From Selaginella moellendorffii (lineage: Eukaryota > Streptophyta > Lycopodiopsida > Selaginellales > Selaginellaceae), in contig NW_003314369.1 in NCBI RefSeq assembly GCF_000143415.4, forward strand, positions 394,638 through 458,637: 64,000 nucleotides of DNA, read 5' to 3'. Positions 11,327 to 20,596 of the stretch are shown here, one piece after another. The translations under genes were made by a program, and so were the position numbers. The notes under the pieces were generated by a model. The model saw only the letters and a program-made list of their open reading frames with translations, searched no databases and was not told the origin of the DNA. Position 1 is the stretch's first letter. Each line of letters begins with the position of its first letter.

Positions 11327-11398
11327 GGATCCGTGGCGCAATGGTAGCGCGTCTGACTCCAGATCAGAAGGTTGCGTGTTCGATTCACGTCGGGTTCA
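11327..11398 (+). tRNA. tRNA-Trp (anticodon CCA)
   Basis: A 72-base cloverleaf without intron. The acceptor stem GGATCCG pairs with CGGGTTC with two G-U pairs. The D arm is GCGC..GCGC, the anticodon loop reads CTCCAGA with anticodon CCA, and the T arm has GTTCGATTC. The discriminator base is A. T-rich sequence follows about 10 bases later, as needed for RNA polymerase III termination. It sits between the helicase start (88 bases away) and the coiled-coil gene. Confidence 0.96.
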
Positions 11399-11679
11399 AA
11401 TCATTCTTTTTGTTTGAATTTTTTTGGGTCTCAAGTTCGATTCACTCCTTTTTTCTGGTCCACATGCCACAAAAATCTCTCCACACATTCTTGCGTTTAA
11501 AACAAAGCGGGAAGAGAAAGAGAGAGCCACTCCTCCATTTTGGTCCGTGATCGCGCAGCTCACGGCGGCGCTGCTCTTGCCGAGGCGATCTATCGGTTCG
11601 AGGTATGGGAGCTTCTCCGGCGATGGCGATCTACAGGAGCTGGGGTTTCTCGTGATTCTTGGGGTTGAAGTTTACCCTC

Positions 11680-14191
11680 ATGGCGGCGGATCTTCGCAGA
11701 AAGTAAGTAGAGAGTAAGATTTAATCGTCTCATATAGCCTGGATTTCGATTTTGGTCCTGCGATCCAGCTACAGCCACACGTTCCTGGATGAGATGACTC
11801 TCGGGGACGAGGAAATCGACTGGGCTGCACTGAGTGGCTCTGAAGATTTCGTGAAGGAATTGCTGGAGATTGGGGAGGATTCGCTGGAATTCTCGGCTGC
11901 CGAGGACGAGCTCCGGAACCTTCAAAGCAAGCTTAACGAGGCTGAGTCGAGAGAGTCCCAGCTCAAGAAAGAGCTCAGCGCCAAGAACAAAACTTTAAGT
12001 CACCTAGAGGATGCCATGGATCAACTCAAGGTAGAACCAAAGTTTTTTTTTTCTTCTTGTTGTTTTTATAACGCTTTGTTTGGAACAGAAAGAACTTCTA
12101 GAAGAAAGAGCAAGAGCGAGGGACGAAGCGGAAGACATGGCTCAAGAAATGGCGGAGTTGAGATATCAGTTGACAGAGATTCTCGAAGAGGAACGACAGC
12201 TCCGTGCACGTACTGAGCAAGTGTCTGTTCACAGAGTTGAAGAGCTCGAGTCTCAGGTAATGTGTTTTTGCTTATTTCCTTCGTTATTGAATCATAAAAG
12301 CGCAGGTTAGACAAGCCAGAGAAGAGGCATTAGCAGCACTGGCTCGTCGTCGGGAAGCTGAATGCCAAGCAGAAAAGGATCTCGAAGAGCTCCGTAAAGA
12401 ACTTGAGGCTAGTGTTTATACAAAAGCTCCCGCTCTTTGCATTTAACAAGACTTTTTCTTTCAGGAATCTCGCCAACAGCTCGAGGAGACAAAGCTGCAG
12501 GTATGCCTGATTCATTTTTTTCTACCTATGTTGATTCTACTTGTTTTTGTTTTTTTTTCAAGGTGGTGGAACTTAATCAGCGCGAGTGTGAGAAATGTTC
12601 CATGTACGTCAGAGAAGTTACAAGCCTCAAGGAAGAACTTCTACAGCTCACATGCAAGTTCGAGGAGAAAGAAACGGAGTACGAAAGGTTGCAACAGACA
12701 ACGCAACCAGGCGAGGCCGAGGCCACAGTTAAGGAAATCTGCGTACTTGACGATGAGTTTCATGGGGTGGTCGCTCCTGCCGAGGAGAAGGAGAAAGAGA
12801 TTATTGTGCTGCATGACGAGCATGAACGGAGTGCTGCCAAAAACACCCTCGCGGAGGATTCTGTTGTCGAGGAGCCGCTGCCGATAATAGCAGAGAAAGC
12901 GCAAGAAGCTGAGCTCGCAACCGGTGACAGCAAACAGTCTAATGATCCAAGCGATGGTTTTGAAGGTCAGATAAATGCGTTTGAGAAGAAGCTTCAGGAT
13001 ATCCAGGCCTCAGAGATGCAGCTTCAAGTTGAAAGGAACGATCTGTGTCAGGAGGTGACGGAGCTGAAAAGTCTGGTTGAGCAAGTCAAGACGGAGTTGC
13101 AAGTTTCCACCGAGCGGCACACTCGAGACTTGCTGAAACACAGCGAAGAAAAGAGTTTGCTACAAGAAGAGGCGGCTTCTATACGAGCTTCTTTAGCGAC
13201 CGAAATCAACCGGCTGCAACAAGCTATTAGCGAACGAAGTCACGAGCACGAATCCACACTTCAGGAACTCGTCAGATACCAAACGGACCTGGGAAAAGAG
13301 GTTGAATCGGTTCAGCAGCTTGCAACGAAAATCACCGTTCTTGAAGCAGAACTGCAATCGGAAAGAGCTCTTCGATGCGAGTCAGCCTCGAAGTGCATGG
13401 TGCTGAGCCAGTCACTGGACGAGAAAATGCAGAACCTTTCAACAATGGAGGCGGAGCTTGGTGTCTCCAAAGATGAGAATGAAACCGTCCGTAAGGCCTT
13501 GGAGTCGGCGGAGTGCCAGCTTCTCGAGTCAACGAAAGAAAAACACTCTCTAGAGGAGGATTTGCAGCAACTACGAGTTCTTACGCAGAACCAGGAGCAG
13601 AGAATAAGCCGGCTTCAGCAGGAGCTGCTGTCACAGAAAACAGGAAACGCTCAGCTTGCAAAGAAAGTTGGGGAGCTAAACTCGGAGGTCTTAATTCTCC
13701 AGCAGCAGCTCATTACGTGCCAGACTCAAGCCTCCGAGATGGCGATGAAGAACGTCATCCTGGAAGACATGGTGGCAACGAAGAGGAAGAAGATCAAAGA
13801 AGGCGAGGAGGCCATTATACAGCAGGCCGAGAAGATTGGGAAACAGGAGGAGAAGTACTTTAGCCTCCAGGCAAAGCTTTGCGCTCTCCAGAACGACTTT
13901 TCCGCCTTGGAAGCAAAGCTGAGCGAGACGAGAAAGCGGGAGCAAGACGTCCGTACTCAGATGGAGAGGCTGTCGCTGGAGCTGGCCATGGCGAAACAGG
14001 AGGTTGTAAAGTCGGAGGTGAGGCTCCAGAAGGCCGTCAAACAGGTGAAGGAGCAGCACGAAGAGAGGATCAACAAGCACAGGCAGAACGAATGGTTTCT
14101 CAACAAGAAGATCGAGCACCTGGAGCGATCCGACTCCGAGAAGGAGCAGCTACAGCAAGAGCTCCGGAGGATGAGAAGTAGCGGAGTTTAG
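11680..14191 (+). CDS. Long coiled-coil protein (741 aa), family unknown
   Basis: Six exons (11680-11702, 11769-12030, 12089-12256, 12306-12413, 12465-12500, 12563-14191) join in phase and give 741 residues. A short acidic N-terminus (EIDWAALSGSEDFVKELLE) is followed by almost uninterrupted heptad-like sequence rich in Glu, Lys, Gln and Leu, interrupted near residues 230-320 by a less regular acidic region. There is no signal peptide, no C-terminal membrane anchor and no motor or kinase domain. It resembles golgin, tethering or nuclear-envelope scaffold proteins only by composition. The tiny first exon rests on a perfect GTAAGT donor and a phase-matched acceptor. Confidence 0.8.
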
Positions 14192-14273
14192 ATGGAAGGA
14201 AGAAGGATTGGATTTGATAAGAGCATCAGCAAAACAGGAGCTTCGCAAGGTTGGAAGTTGGAGGAGTAGCAGA
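14192..14273 (+). other. Proximal 3' UTR of coiled-coil gene
   Basis: Short stretch after the stop codon. A plus-strand reading frame opens at 14208 and runs to 14576 through the tandem repeat that follows. It has no family resemblance and is read here as untranslated sequence. Confidence 0.4.
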
Positions 14274-14450
14274 CAGTGGAGAAGGTCGAAAGTTTTAGAA
14301 CCGGCAGGATTTGGAGCTCGAAGAAGCTTGGACTGGAAGAAAGATATCCTTGAATCTTGGAAGCAGTGGAGAAGCTCGAGAGTTTTAGAACGGGCAGGAT
14401 TTGCGAGGACACTGGACTGGAAGAAAGATATCCTTGAAGCCTGGAAGTTT
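14274..14450 (+). repeat. Two-copy tandem repeat of about 85-89 bp
   Basis: Units at 14274-14362 and 14364-14446 begin with CAGTGGAGAAG and share GGCAGGATTTG and ACTGGAAGAAAGATATCCTTG, with a few substitutions and a gap of about 6 bases. Both copies stay open in one plus frame, which repeats LDWKKDILE. The repeat starts 80 bases after the stop codon of the coiled-coil gene, so it is probably in the 3' UTR. Confidence 0.85.
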
Positions 14451-14975
14451 ATGGAAAAGATCCAATTTGGAAGGATCGAATTTGGAGTGAGAAACAAAGA
14501 ATTGGAAGCTAAGAAACTTAAGAGCTTTGGAAGAACTATACAAGGTTTGAAACGCAAAATGTTTGAAAGATTGTAACGAGGGAAGGGTCTTTTAAGACTA
14601 TAACGCCCATGGAATAATCGAGGGAAGTGGACGAGCCACGTTGCCCGCGCTTGGCACCGTTGGATCTCAGTATTTTAGGGCTCTCTTTCCTGTTTGCACG
14701 TCAAAGAAATGGTGAATGGAGCGAGAAGGCGGCAGGGTTTCTCTTCGCTTCCTGGGCACTTAACGCGATCGATCCAGCTAGAGCATGCAATGCGGCTCCA
14801 ATCGGGTAAGCTGCCGATGTTTCTTGCGAAATCTTTGCTTGATCTCGTGATCTGGAGCTCGGCGCTCCGCATTTTCTTGCTGCGCGCTCGGTCTCTTGTC
14901 AAGACTCGATCGCTAACGCTCGCTCTGCAAATATTTCAGCCACATTTCGATCCCAGCCGCGGGATTCCGTGAAAG
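14451..14975. other. Intergenic, coiled-coil gene to GT47 gene
   Basis: The left half is A/G-rich and continues the open frame noted above. The right half is the leader and promoter region of the GT47 gene. No clear TATA box or RNA gene was seen. Confidence 0.4.
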
Positions 14976-16625
14976 ATGGGAGCTTCGTCCCAAATCTCTG
15001 CTAGGAGCAAGGCGAGAATGGAGAAATCCGGCATGGGGAGGCCCAATCGCTGCCTCTTGATCCTCGGCTTCGTGGTCTTCTGGTGGGTGATCTTCTTCTT
15101 CAACTTCCTCTCCATCGCCACTCCCAGCGAAGATGGGGCTTCCAGTTCCAGATCCATCCACATTCCATTCTTTAGCTCGCGGCGGGAGCCTCTCAAGAGC
15201 AGTTACCCCAGTCCTGGCAAGCTCTCGCCATCGCCAGTGAGAAGGGTCGAATTCACGCCTCTCAACGAGCATCTATGGAAGCCGCTCAAGATGTTTGGAG
15301 CCAGAGACGATCGATGCGCTGGGCGATACGTCTACGTGCATCGATTGCCCAGAGATCTCAACGAAGGAATGCTGGACGACTGCCAGCATCTAAGCTTGTG
15401 GACCAACATGTGTAAGTTCACAGGCAATGCCGGGCTTGGGCCTCCTCTGGAAGACAAGGACAACGCTTTCTCCGACCGTGGGTGGTACGCTACGAACCAG
15501 TTTGCCGTGGAGGTGATCTTTCACAACCGGATGAAGCAGTACGATTGCCTTACGAACGACTCCTCCATCGCTGCTGCCATCTTTGTGCCTTACTACGCCG
15601 GCCTCGACATCTCGAGATACTTGTGGGGTGTCAACGTTTCGACGAGGGATTCTGGAGCTCTCCGGATGGTAGACTGGCTCGTGAGGCAGCCCGAGTGGAG
15701 GAGGATGGGTGGACGCGACCACTTCATGGTCGCGGGCAGGATAACTTGGGACTTTAGACGAAAGACCGAGAAGGAGGACGACTGGGGGAACAAGCTGTTC
15801 ATCATTCCCGAAGTGAAGAACATCACTTCGCTGGTGATCGAGGCCAGTCCGTGGCACTTCAACGACTTCGCCATCCCGTATCCAACTTACTTTCATCCGA
15901 CCCAGGACTCGGATGTTGTGGACTGGCAAGTTAGAATGCGGGGGATGGAGCGGCCGGCTTTGTTTTCCTTCGCTGGAGCACCCAGGCAGCAGTTGAGAAA
16001 GTCGATCCGTGAGCGGATCATGGACCAGTGCCGGGAGTCGCCGCAGTGCAAGCTCCTCGAGTGTGACTTCGGCGAGAGCAAGTGTCACGTTCCCAGTGCC
16101 GTGATGAAGCTGTTCGAGGAGTCGGTCTTCTGCCTACAGCCGCAGGGAGATTCGTTCACCCGGCGTTCCATCTTCGACTCGATGCTAGCCGGGTGCATAC
16201 CGGTCTTCTTCCACCCGGACTCGGCTTACTCACAGTTTGTGTGGCACCTCCCACGAAACCACCGCAAGTACTCGGTTTTCATCTCCGAGATCGACATCCG
16301 AAGAGGAAACGTGAGCATCGAGAGCGTGCTCCGACAGATCCCCGCCGATGAAGTCCTCAGGATGAGAGAGGAGGTGATCCAGCTGATCCCGAGGCTGCTC
16401 TACGCGGATCCACGGCAGCGTCTGGAATCCATGCAAGACGCCTTCGACGTTGCGGTGGAGGCTGTTATTGACAAGAACGCAAACTTGCGAACGACTCTCT
16501 TGCAAGGCAAGGATGACGACGAGCTGAGGAAGCTCCACAAGCCCGAAGGGGCGGAGACTGACGAGCTTGATGGTTCGGAGGAATCAATCCGACGTTGGCA
16601 GTCTCAGGCGGGAAGAAAGAAGTAG
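14976..16625 (+). CDS. GT47 glycosyltransferase, MUR3-like (copy 1)
   Basis: A single exon encodes 549 residues. It is a type II Golgi-membrane protein: a short basic cytosolic end, one hydrophobic segment near residues 27-47 (CLLILGFVVFWWVIFFFNFL), a Ser/Pro-rich stem and an exostosin domain. Domain marks are GRYVYVHRLPRDLNEG, DRGWYATNQFAVEVIFH, GGRDHFMVAGRITWDF, PYPTYFHP and the donor-binding-type [22 protein letters not shown]. These fit the plant MUR3/XLT2 clade, which adds galactose or related sugars to xyloglucan side chains. The exact sugar and linkage cannot be told. Its 3' half is partly duplicated at 17.9-18.4 kb. Confidence 0.9.
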   Translation: MGASSQISARSKARMEKSGMGRPNRCLLILGFVVFWWVIFFFNFLSIATPSEDGASSSRSIHIPFFSSRREPLKSSYPSPGKLSPSPVRRVEFTPLNEHLWKPLKMFGARDDRCAGRYVYVHRLPRDLNEGMLDDCQHLSLWTNMCKFTGNAGLGPPLEDKDNAFSDRGWYATNQFAVEVIFHNRMKQYDCLTNDSSIAAAIFVPYYAGLDISRYLWGVNVSTRDSGALRMVDWLVRQPEWRRMGGRDHFMVAGRITWDFRRKTEKEDDWGNKLFIIPEVKNITSLVIEASPWHFNDFAIPYPTYFHPTQDSDVVDWQVRMRGMERPALFSFAGAPRQQLRKSIRERIMDQCRESPQCKLLECDFGESKCHVPSAVMKLFEESVFCLQPQGDSFTRRSIFDSMLAGCIPVFFHPDSAYSQFVWHLPRNHRKYSVFISEIDIRRGNVSIESVLRQIPADEVLRMREEVIQLIPRLLYADPRQRLESMQDAFDVAVEAVIDKNANLRTTLLQGKDDDELRKLHKPEGAETDELDGSEESIRRWQSQAGRKK

Positions 16626-17322
16626 AGATTGGTGGCAGGCAAAGCCCCGCCGCTCCTACGTCGACGATATGTAGATTTCGTAGAGAGAATGTTTCGATAT
16701 GGATGTGGAAGGAGGCTTCAAGTGTTTTAAAAGTTCCAGAGTTTCAGGTGTGCAATAAGAGAAATGGAGCGCGGATTCTTTTGAGAACTCGGCTTTAAAA
16801 GAGGTTCTTACCTTTCGTTTCTCATTTACTTCGAAAGTTCTTCAACAACTAAATGAATTCCATTGCAGGCTTTTCTCTTTTCCTTTTCAGTGGGAGACAC
16901 AGAAGCACCGACTTTGAATACGGGAACCAACCCGGTTGAATGCTGGTAATGAAAGTTTCGTATCTAGTAGTAGTAACGCTTCCTCTGTCTGATGATTCCT
17001 CTTTTTCTTGTTTTTCTTCTTATAGATCCATGGTTGCTGTCATTCAATCCAGATTCCTCGGTCACCATTCATGGCGGCTTCTTCTTTTCCTTAAACGTGA
17101 CACTGGCACTGCGCCGAACGAGTTAAGGCACTGTTCCTCGCCTGGAATTGTGTGGCGACGTTTGCGACAGACAATATGCCTGCATGTGGTGAATAGTTTT
17201 TTCCTTGGAAGGTACTCCTGACTTGACTTGGTTTAATCTGCTGCTATCTACTTTAACCTTTCTTTGTTAGTGCAGTGCAGCGCAGCAGCAAAACGGGAAG
17301 TCCACCCTCGGAAACGACCGAG
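16626..17322 (+). repeat. Intergenic duplication unit, copy 1
   Basis: This non-coding stretch after GT47 copy 1 recurs at 18389-19039. Both begin with GGTGGCAGGCAAAGCCCCGC and later share a run of blocks ending in GGAAGTCCACCCTCGGAAACGAC just before a GT47-2-type start. They differ by substitutions and small gaps. It holds the 3' UTR of copy 1 and the promoter of the following gene. Confidence 0.85.
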
Positions 17323-17420
17323 GATGCACGAGGGCTTGTTGGTTTTGGAGCTGCAGTTGTGGCTGCTGAATGGTGGTCTCAGTGATGGCTACATGGTGCC
17401 TCGTGTTGCTGCTGGATTCT
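17323..17420 (+). pseudogene. 5' fragment of GT47 copy 2
   Basis: About 100 bases match the start of the GT47 gene at 19040: the same GAGCTGCAGTTGTGGCTGCTG and TGCCTCGTGTTGCTGCTG blocks in the same order. A one-base length change after the ATG shifts the frame, and a stop (GGATTCTAG) ends the match where the intact gene continues. It was copied as part of the tandem duplication and cannot make an enzyme. Confidence 0.8.
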
Positions 17421-17872
17421 AGACTGAAATCCACCGCATGAAAGAGAAGATAGCATCAGTAAACTCTGAAGAACGCAAACAAATCTGTGATTGTAAAAGC
17501 TTAAGGTTTAGATCTTAGAAATTTTATTCAAGAGGCCCGACACTTTGACAAGGTTGCATCTCGAAAGGCCGTTCCTTAGCGAAGCCACTCTGGTTAGGCC
17601 GCTTTTCTTCTCGAGATCCTCCTTGGATTGTCTAACGGGCCGAAAGTGTTATAGACACATTAGCCTGAGAGCGCTTGTACCAAAAATTCCGAGTCGTTTC
17701 ACAGATGACAACACAGGTATTTCATTTCAAGGCTGGTCGAGATGAGTTTGACGACGTTATTGCAACATCTGCTCTCCCTTTGTTCCAGTCGTTGATAGAC
17801 TCCACTGAGCATAGTGGAACTACTTTTGTGGCTAAGTTGGCTGGAGTACGTTGAAGCTAAACATCAGCAGCC
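17421..17872. other. Filler between duplicated GT47 fragments
   Basis: This sequence has no counterpart on the other side of the duplication. A short plus-strand frame near 17715-17857 (RDEFDDVIATSALPLFQSL) looks protein-like but I do not recognise it. It may be a fragment of another gene caught in the rearrangement. Confidence 0.35.
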
Positions 17873-18388
17873 TTTAGCTCGCGGCACTTGATAAAGTCGA
17901 TTCGTGAGCGGATCATGGACCAGTGCCGGGAATCGCCGCAGTCAGTGCCGTGATGAAGCTGTTCGGTCTTTTGCCTACAACTGCAGGGAGATTCTTTCAC
18001 CCGGCGTTCCATCTTCGACGCCGGGTGCATGCCGGTCTTCTTCCACCCGGACTCGGCTTACTCACAGTTTGTGTGGCACCTCCCACGCAAGTACATCTCC
18101 GAGATCGACGTCCGAAGAGGAAACGTGAGCATCGAGAGTGTGCTCCGACAGATCCCCACCGATGAAGTCCTCGGGATGAGAGAGGAGGTGATCCAGGATC
18201 CACGGCAGCGGCTGGAATCCATGCAAGACTCCTTCAACGTTGCGGTGGAGGCTGTTATTGACATGCGAACGGCTCTCTTGCAAGGCAAGGATGACGACGA
18301 GCTGAAGGGGGGGAGACTGACGAGCTCAATGGTCCGGAGGATTCAATTCGGGTGTTGGCAGTCTCAGGCGGGAAGAAAGAAGCAGTGA
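17873..18388 (+). pseudogene. Internally deleted 3' copy of GT47 copy 1
   Basis: The sequence follows the 3' third of GT47 copy 1 ([56 protein letters not shown]) in several frames, with small deletions such as the loss of about 12 residues near the catalytic GDSFTRR region. The left edge carries TTTAGCTCGCGGC, which in copy 1 lies at 15171-15183, joined directly to sequence from near 15995. So about 0.8 kb was lost inside the copy. Confidence 0.88.
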
Positions 18389-19039
18389 ATGGTGGCAGGC
18401 AAAGCCCCGCCGCTCCTACGCCGACGATTGTCAATTTCGTAGAGAAAATGTTTCGCTATGGATGTGGAAGGAGGCTTAAGTGATTTCTTCGTGCTTAAAG
18501 TTCCAGAGTTTCAGGTGAGGAATGGAGCGTGGATTCTTTTGAAACTCGACTTTACAAGAGGTTCTTACTTCTTACCGTCATTTACTTCAAAAGTTCTTTC
18601 AAAATAAATTCCAATGCAGGCTTTTTTCTTCTCTTTTTCAGTGGGAGAGAGACAGACAGACAGAAGCACCGACTTTGAATACTGGAACCAACTGTTGGTA
18701 ATGAAAGTTTCGTATCTAGTAGTAGTAACGCTTCCTCTATCTGATGATTCCTCTTTTTTGTTTTTCTTCTTATAGATCCATGGTTGCTGGCATTCAATCC
18801 AGATTCCTTGCCTGGCTTGTCGCCATTCATAGCGGCTCCTTCTTTTCTTTAAACGTGACACTGGCACTGCTCCGAACGAGTTAAGGCAGCTTGGAATTGT
18901 GTGGCGACGTTTGCGACAGACAACAGGCTTGCATGTGGTGAATGCTTTTTTCCTTGGAAGGTACTGACTTTTAGAGAATTTTTAACCTTTCTTTGTTAGT
19001 GCAGCAAAACGGGAAGTCCACCCTCGGAAACGACTGAGG
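18389..19039 (+). repeat. Intergenic duplication unit, copy 2
   Basis: Counterpart of 16626-17322, slightly shorter. It lies between the truncated GT47-1 copy and the intact GT47-2 gene and must supply the promoter of the latter. A short CAGA microsatellite (GACAGACAGACAGAAG) near 18650 is expanded relative to copy 1. Confidence 0.85.
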
Positions 19040-20551
19040 ATGCCGATGGCTTCTTGGCTTTGGAGCTGCAGTTGTGGCTGCTGGATGGTGGTCACGGTGA
19101 TGGCTTCATGGTGCCTCGTGTTGCTGCTGGTTTCTGAGTACTGGATCGCATTGGACAAGGCTGCCGAGACTGAGATTGTTGCAGCCGCCGCGTCATACAT
19201 CATTTCTACCAGAGAAACACCGAGCTCGAGGCTTCTTGAGAGGCGTTTGACAGCAGAGAATCCTCAAACAGGAGGGGTGCGAGCAGAGAAGAGGAAAACA
19301 CGCTGCCGTGGAAGGTACGTCTATATGTACACGCTCCCTGCAAGCTTCAACCGGGGATTGCTGGAGCAGTGTGACAGGCTCAGCGTTTGGACGAATATGT
19401 GCCCCCACATAGCAAATGCAGGACTCGGGCAGCCTCTCAACGATGTCGCTCTGGACCTCACGTCTCGAGCGGGGTGGTATGCGACAAACCAGTTCTCGGC
19501 GGAAGTCATCTTTCACGAGAGCATGAAGGGGTACGAGTGCCTCACCAGTGACTGGAAGCGAGCAACGGCGATTTACGTTCCGTTCTACGCAGGATTCGAG
19601 ATGTCGAGGCACGTCGGGCAGAAGAATGTGAGCGTGAGAGACGAGGCCGGGAAGAGACTGGGGAAGTGGCTGCAGAGACAGGAACAGTGGAAAGCTTCCG
19701 GTGGCAGGGATCATTTCATGGTGTCAGGCAGGATCACTTGGGACTTTATCCGGAGCTCGAACAGTCCGGAGTCCTGGGGAAACAATCTTCTGCTGCTGCC
19801 TTGGACGAGAAACATGTCGGTTTTGCTGATCGAGGCTCGTCCCTGGCTGCCCAACGAGCACGGGATCCCGTATCCGACGTACTTTCATCCATCGACAGCG
19901 TCTCAGCTCCAAAGCTGGCAGCAAAGGCTGAGGCACTCTTTTAGAAGAAGGAGGAGGGAGTTGATCGGGTTTGTGGGAGCTGTGAAGGCCAAGAACTTGG
20001 TCCGGGACAGGGTTTTTGATCAGTGCCGGAAGTCATCGCAGCACTGCCGGATGCTGGATTGCCAGGGAGAGAGCGGTGGAGAGTGTCACGATCCTCACAG
20101 GGTGATGGAGCTGTTCTTGAGCTCGACGTTTTGCCTCCAGCCTCGGGGAGACTCTTTCACTCGGCGTTCCACTTTTGATTCGCTGCTTGCCGGATGCATC
20201 CCGGTGTTCTTCAGCGAGCACTCGGCTTACAGCCAGTATGCGTGGAACCTCCCGGCGGACAGCAGCAGCTATTCGGTCTTGATACCGGAGTCCGAGCTGG
20301 TGATGGATGGAGTGATCGAAACAAGGCTTTTGTCGATCGAAGTGGAGGAGATCCAGCGCATGCAAGAGAAGATTGTGGAGATGGTGCCGGAGTTGAGCTA
20401 TGCCGACCCGCGCTTCCAGGGAAGAACAGAATTTGTCGATGCGTTTGGAGCTGTGGTACGAGGCGTCACGAGGCTGGTAGGAGAGAAAAAGAAAAACGTC
20501 TCATTGAGGACGAAACGTAAAATTCTTCCGAGATTTACGGAAGAACCCTAA
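19040..20551 (+). CDS. GT47 glycosyltransferase, MUR3-like (copy 2)
   Basis: A single exon encodes 503 residues. The N-terminus has a hydrophobic membrane anchor within the first 35 residues (VVTVMASWCLVLLLV) and a short stem. The exostosin domain carries GRYVYMYTLPASFNRG, AGWYATNQFSAEVIFH, GGRDHFMVSGRITWDF, GIPYPTYFHP and [22 protein letters not shown]. Those marks are shared with copy 1, but overall divergence is large, so these are old paralogues while the fragments between them are recent. Golgi xyloglucan side-chain glycosylation is the likely role by family. The C-terminus is basic. Confidence 0.88.
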   Translation: MPMASWLWSCSCGCWMVVTVMASWCLVLLLVSEYWIALDKAAETEIVAAAASYIISTRETPSSRLLERRLTAENPQTGGVRAEKRKTRCRGRYVYMYTLPASFNRGLLEQCDRLSVWTNMCPHIANAGLGQPLNDVALDLTSRAGWYATNQFSAEVIFHESMKGYECLTSDWKRATAIYVPFYAGFEMSRHVGQKNVSVRDEAGKRLGKWLQRQEQWKASGGRDHFMVSGRITWDFIRSSNSPESWGNNLLLLPWTRNMSVLLIEARPWLPNEHGIPYPTYFHPSTASQLQSWQQRLRHSFRRRRRELIGFVGAVKAKNLVRDRVFDQCRKSSQHCRMLDCQGESGGECHDPHRVMELFLSSTFCLQPRGDSFTRRSTFDSLLAGCIPVFFSEHSAYSQYAWNLPADSSSYSVLIPESELVMDGVIETRLLSIEVEEIQRMQEKIVEMVPELSYADPRFQGRTEFVDAFGAVVRGVTRLVGEKKKNVSLRTKRKILPRFTEEP

Positions 20552-20596
20552 ATATCAACTGTCATGTTCAGCTGACTATCCTTTCTTTTGTCTTTG

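Noticed and set aside
11752-12216. Start of the coiled-coil gene within the frame opening at 11752
   Set aside because: It would need a non-ATG start; the small exon at 11680-11702 with a perfect donor gives an ATG in phase.
15390-16088. Minus-strand 232-codon frame inside GT47 copy 1
   Set aside because: It is an antisense shadow of the exostosin domain, with no recognisable motifs.
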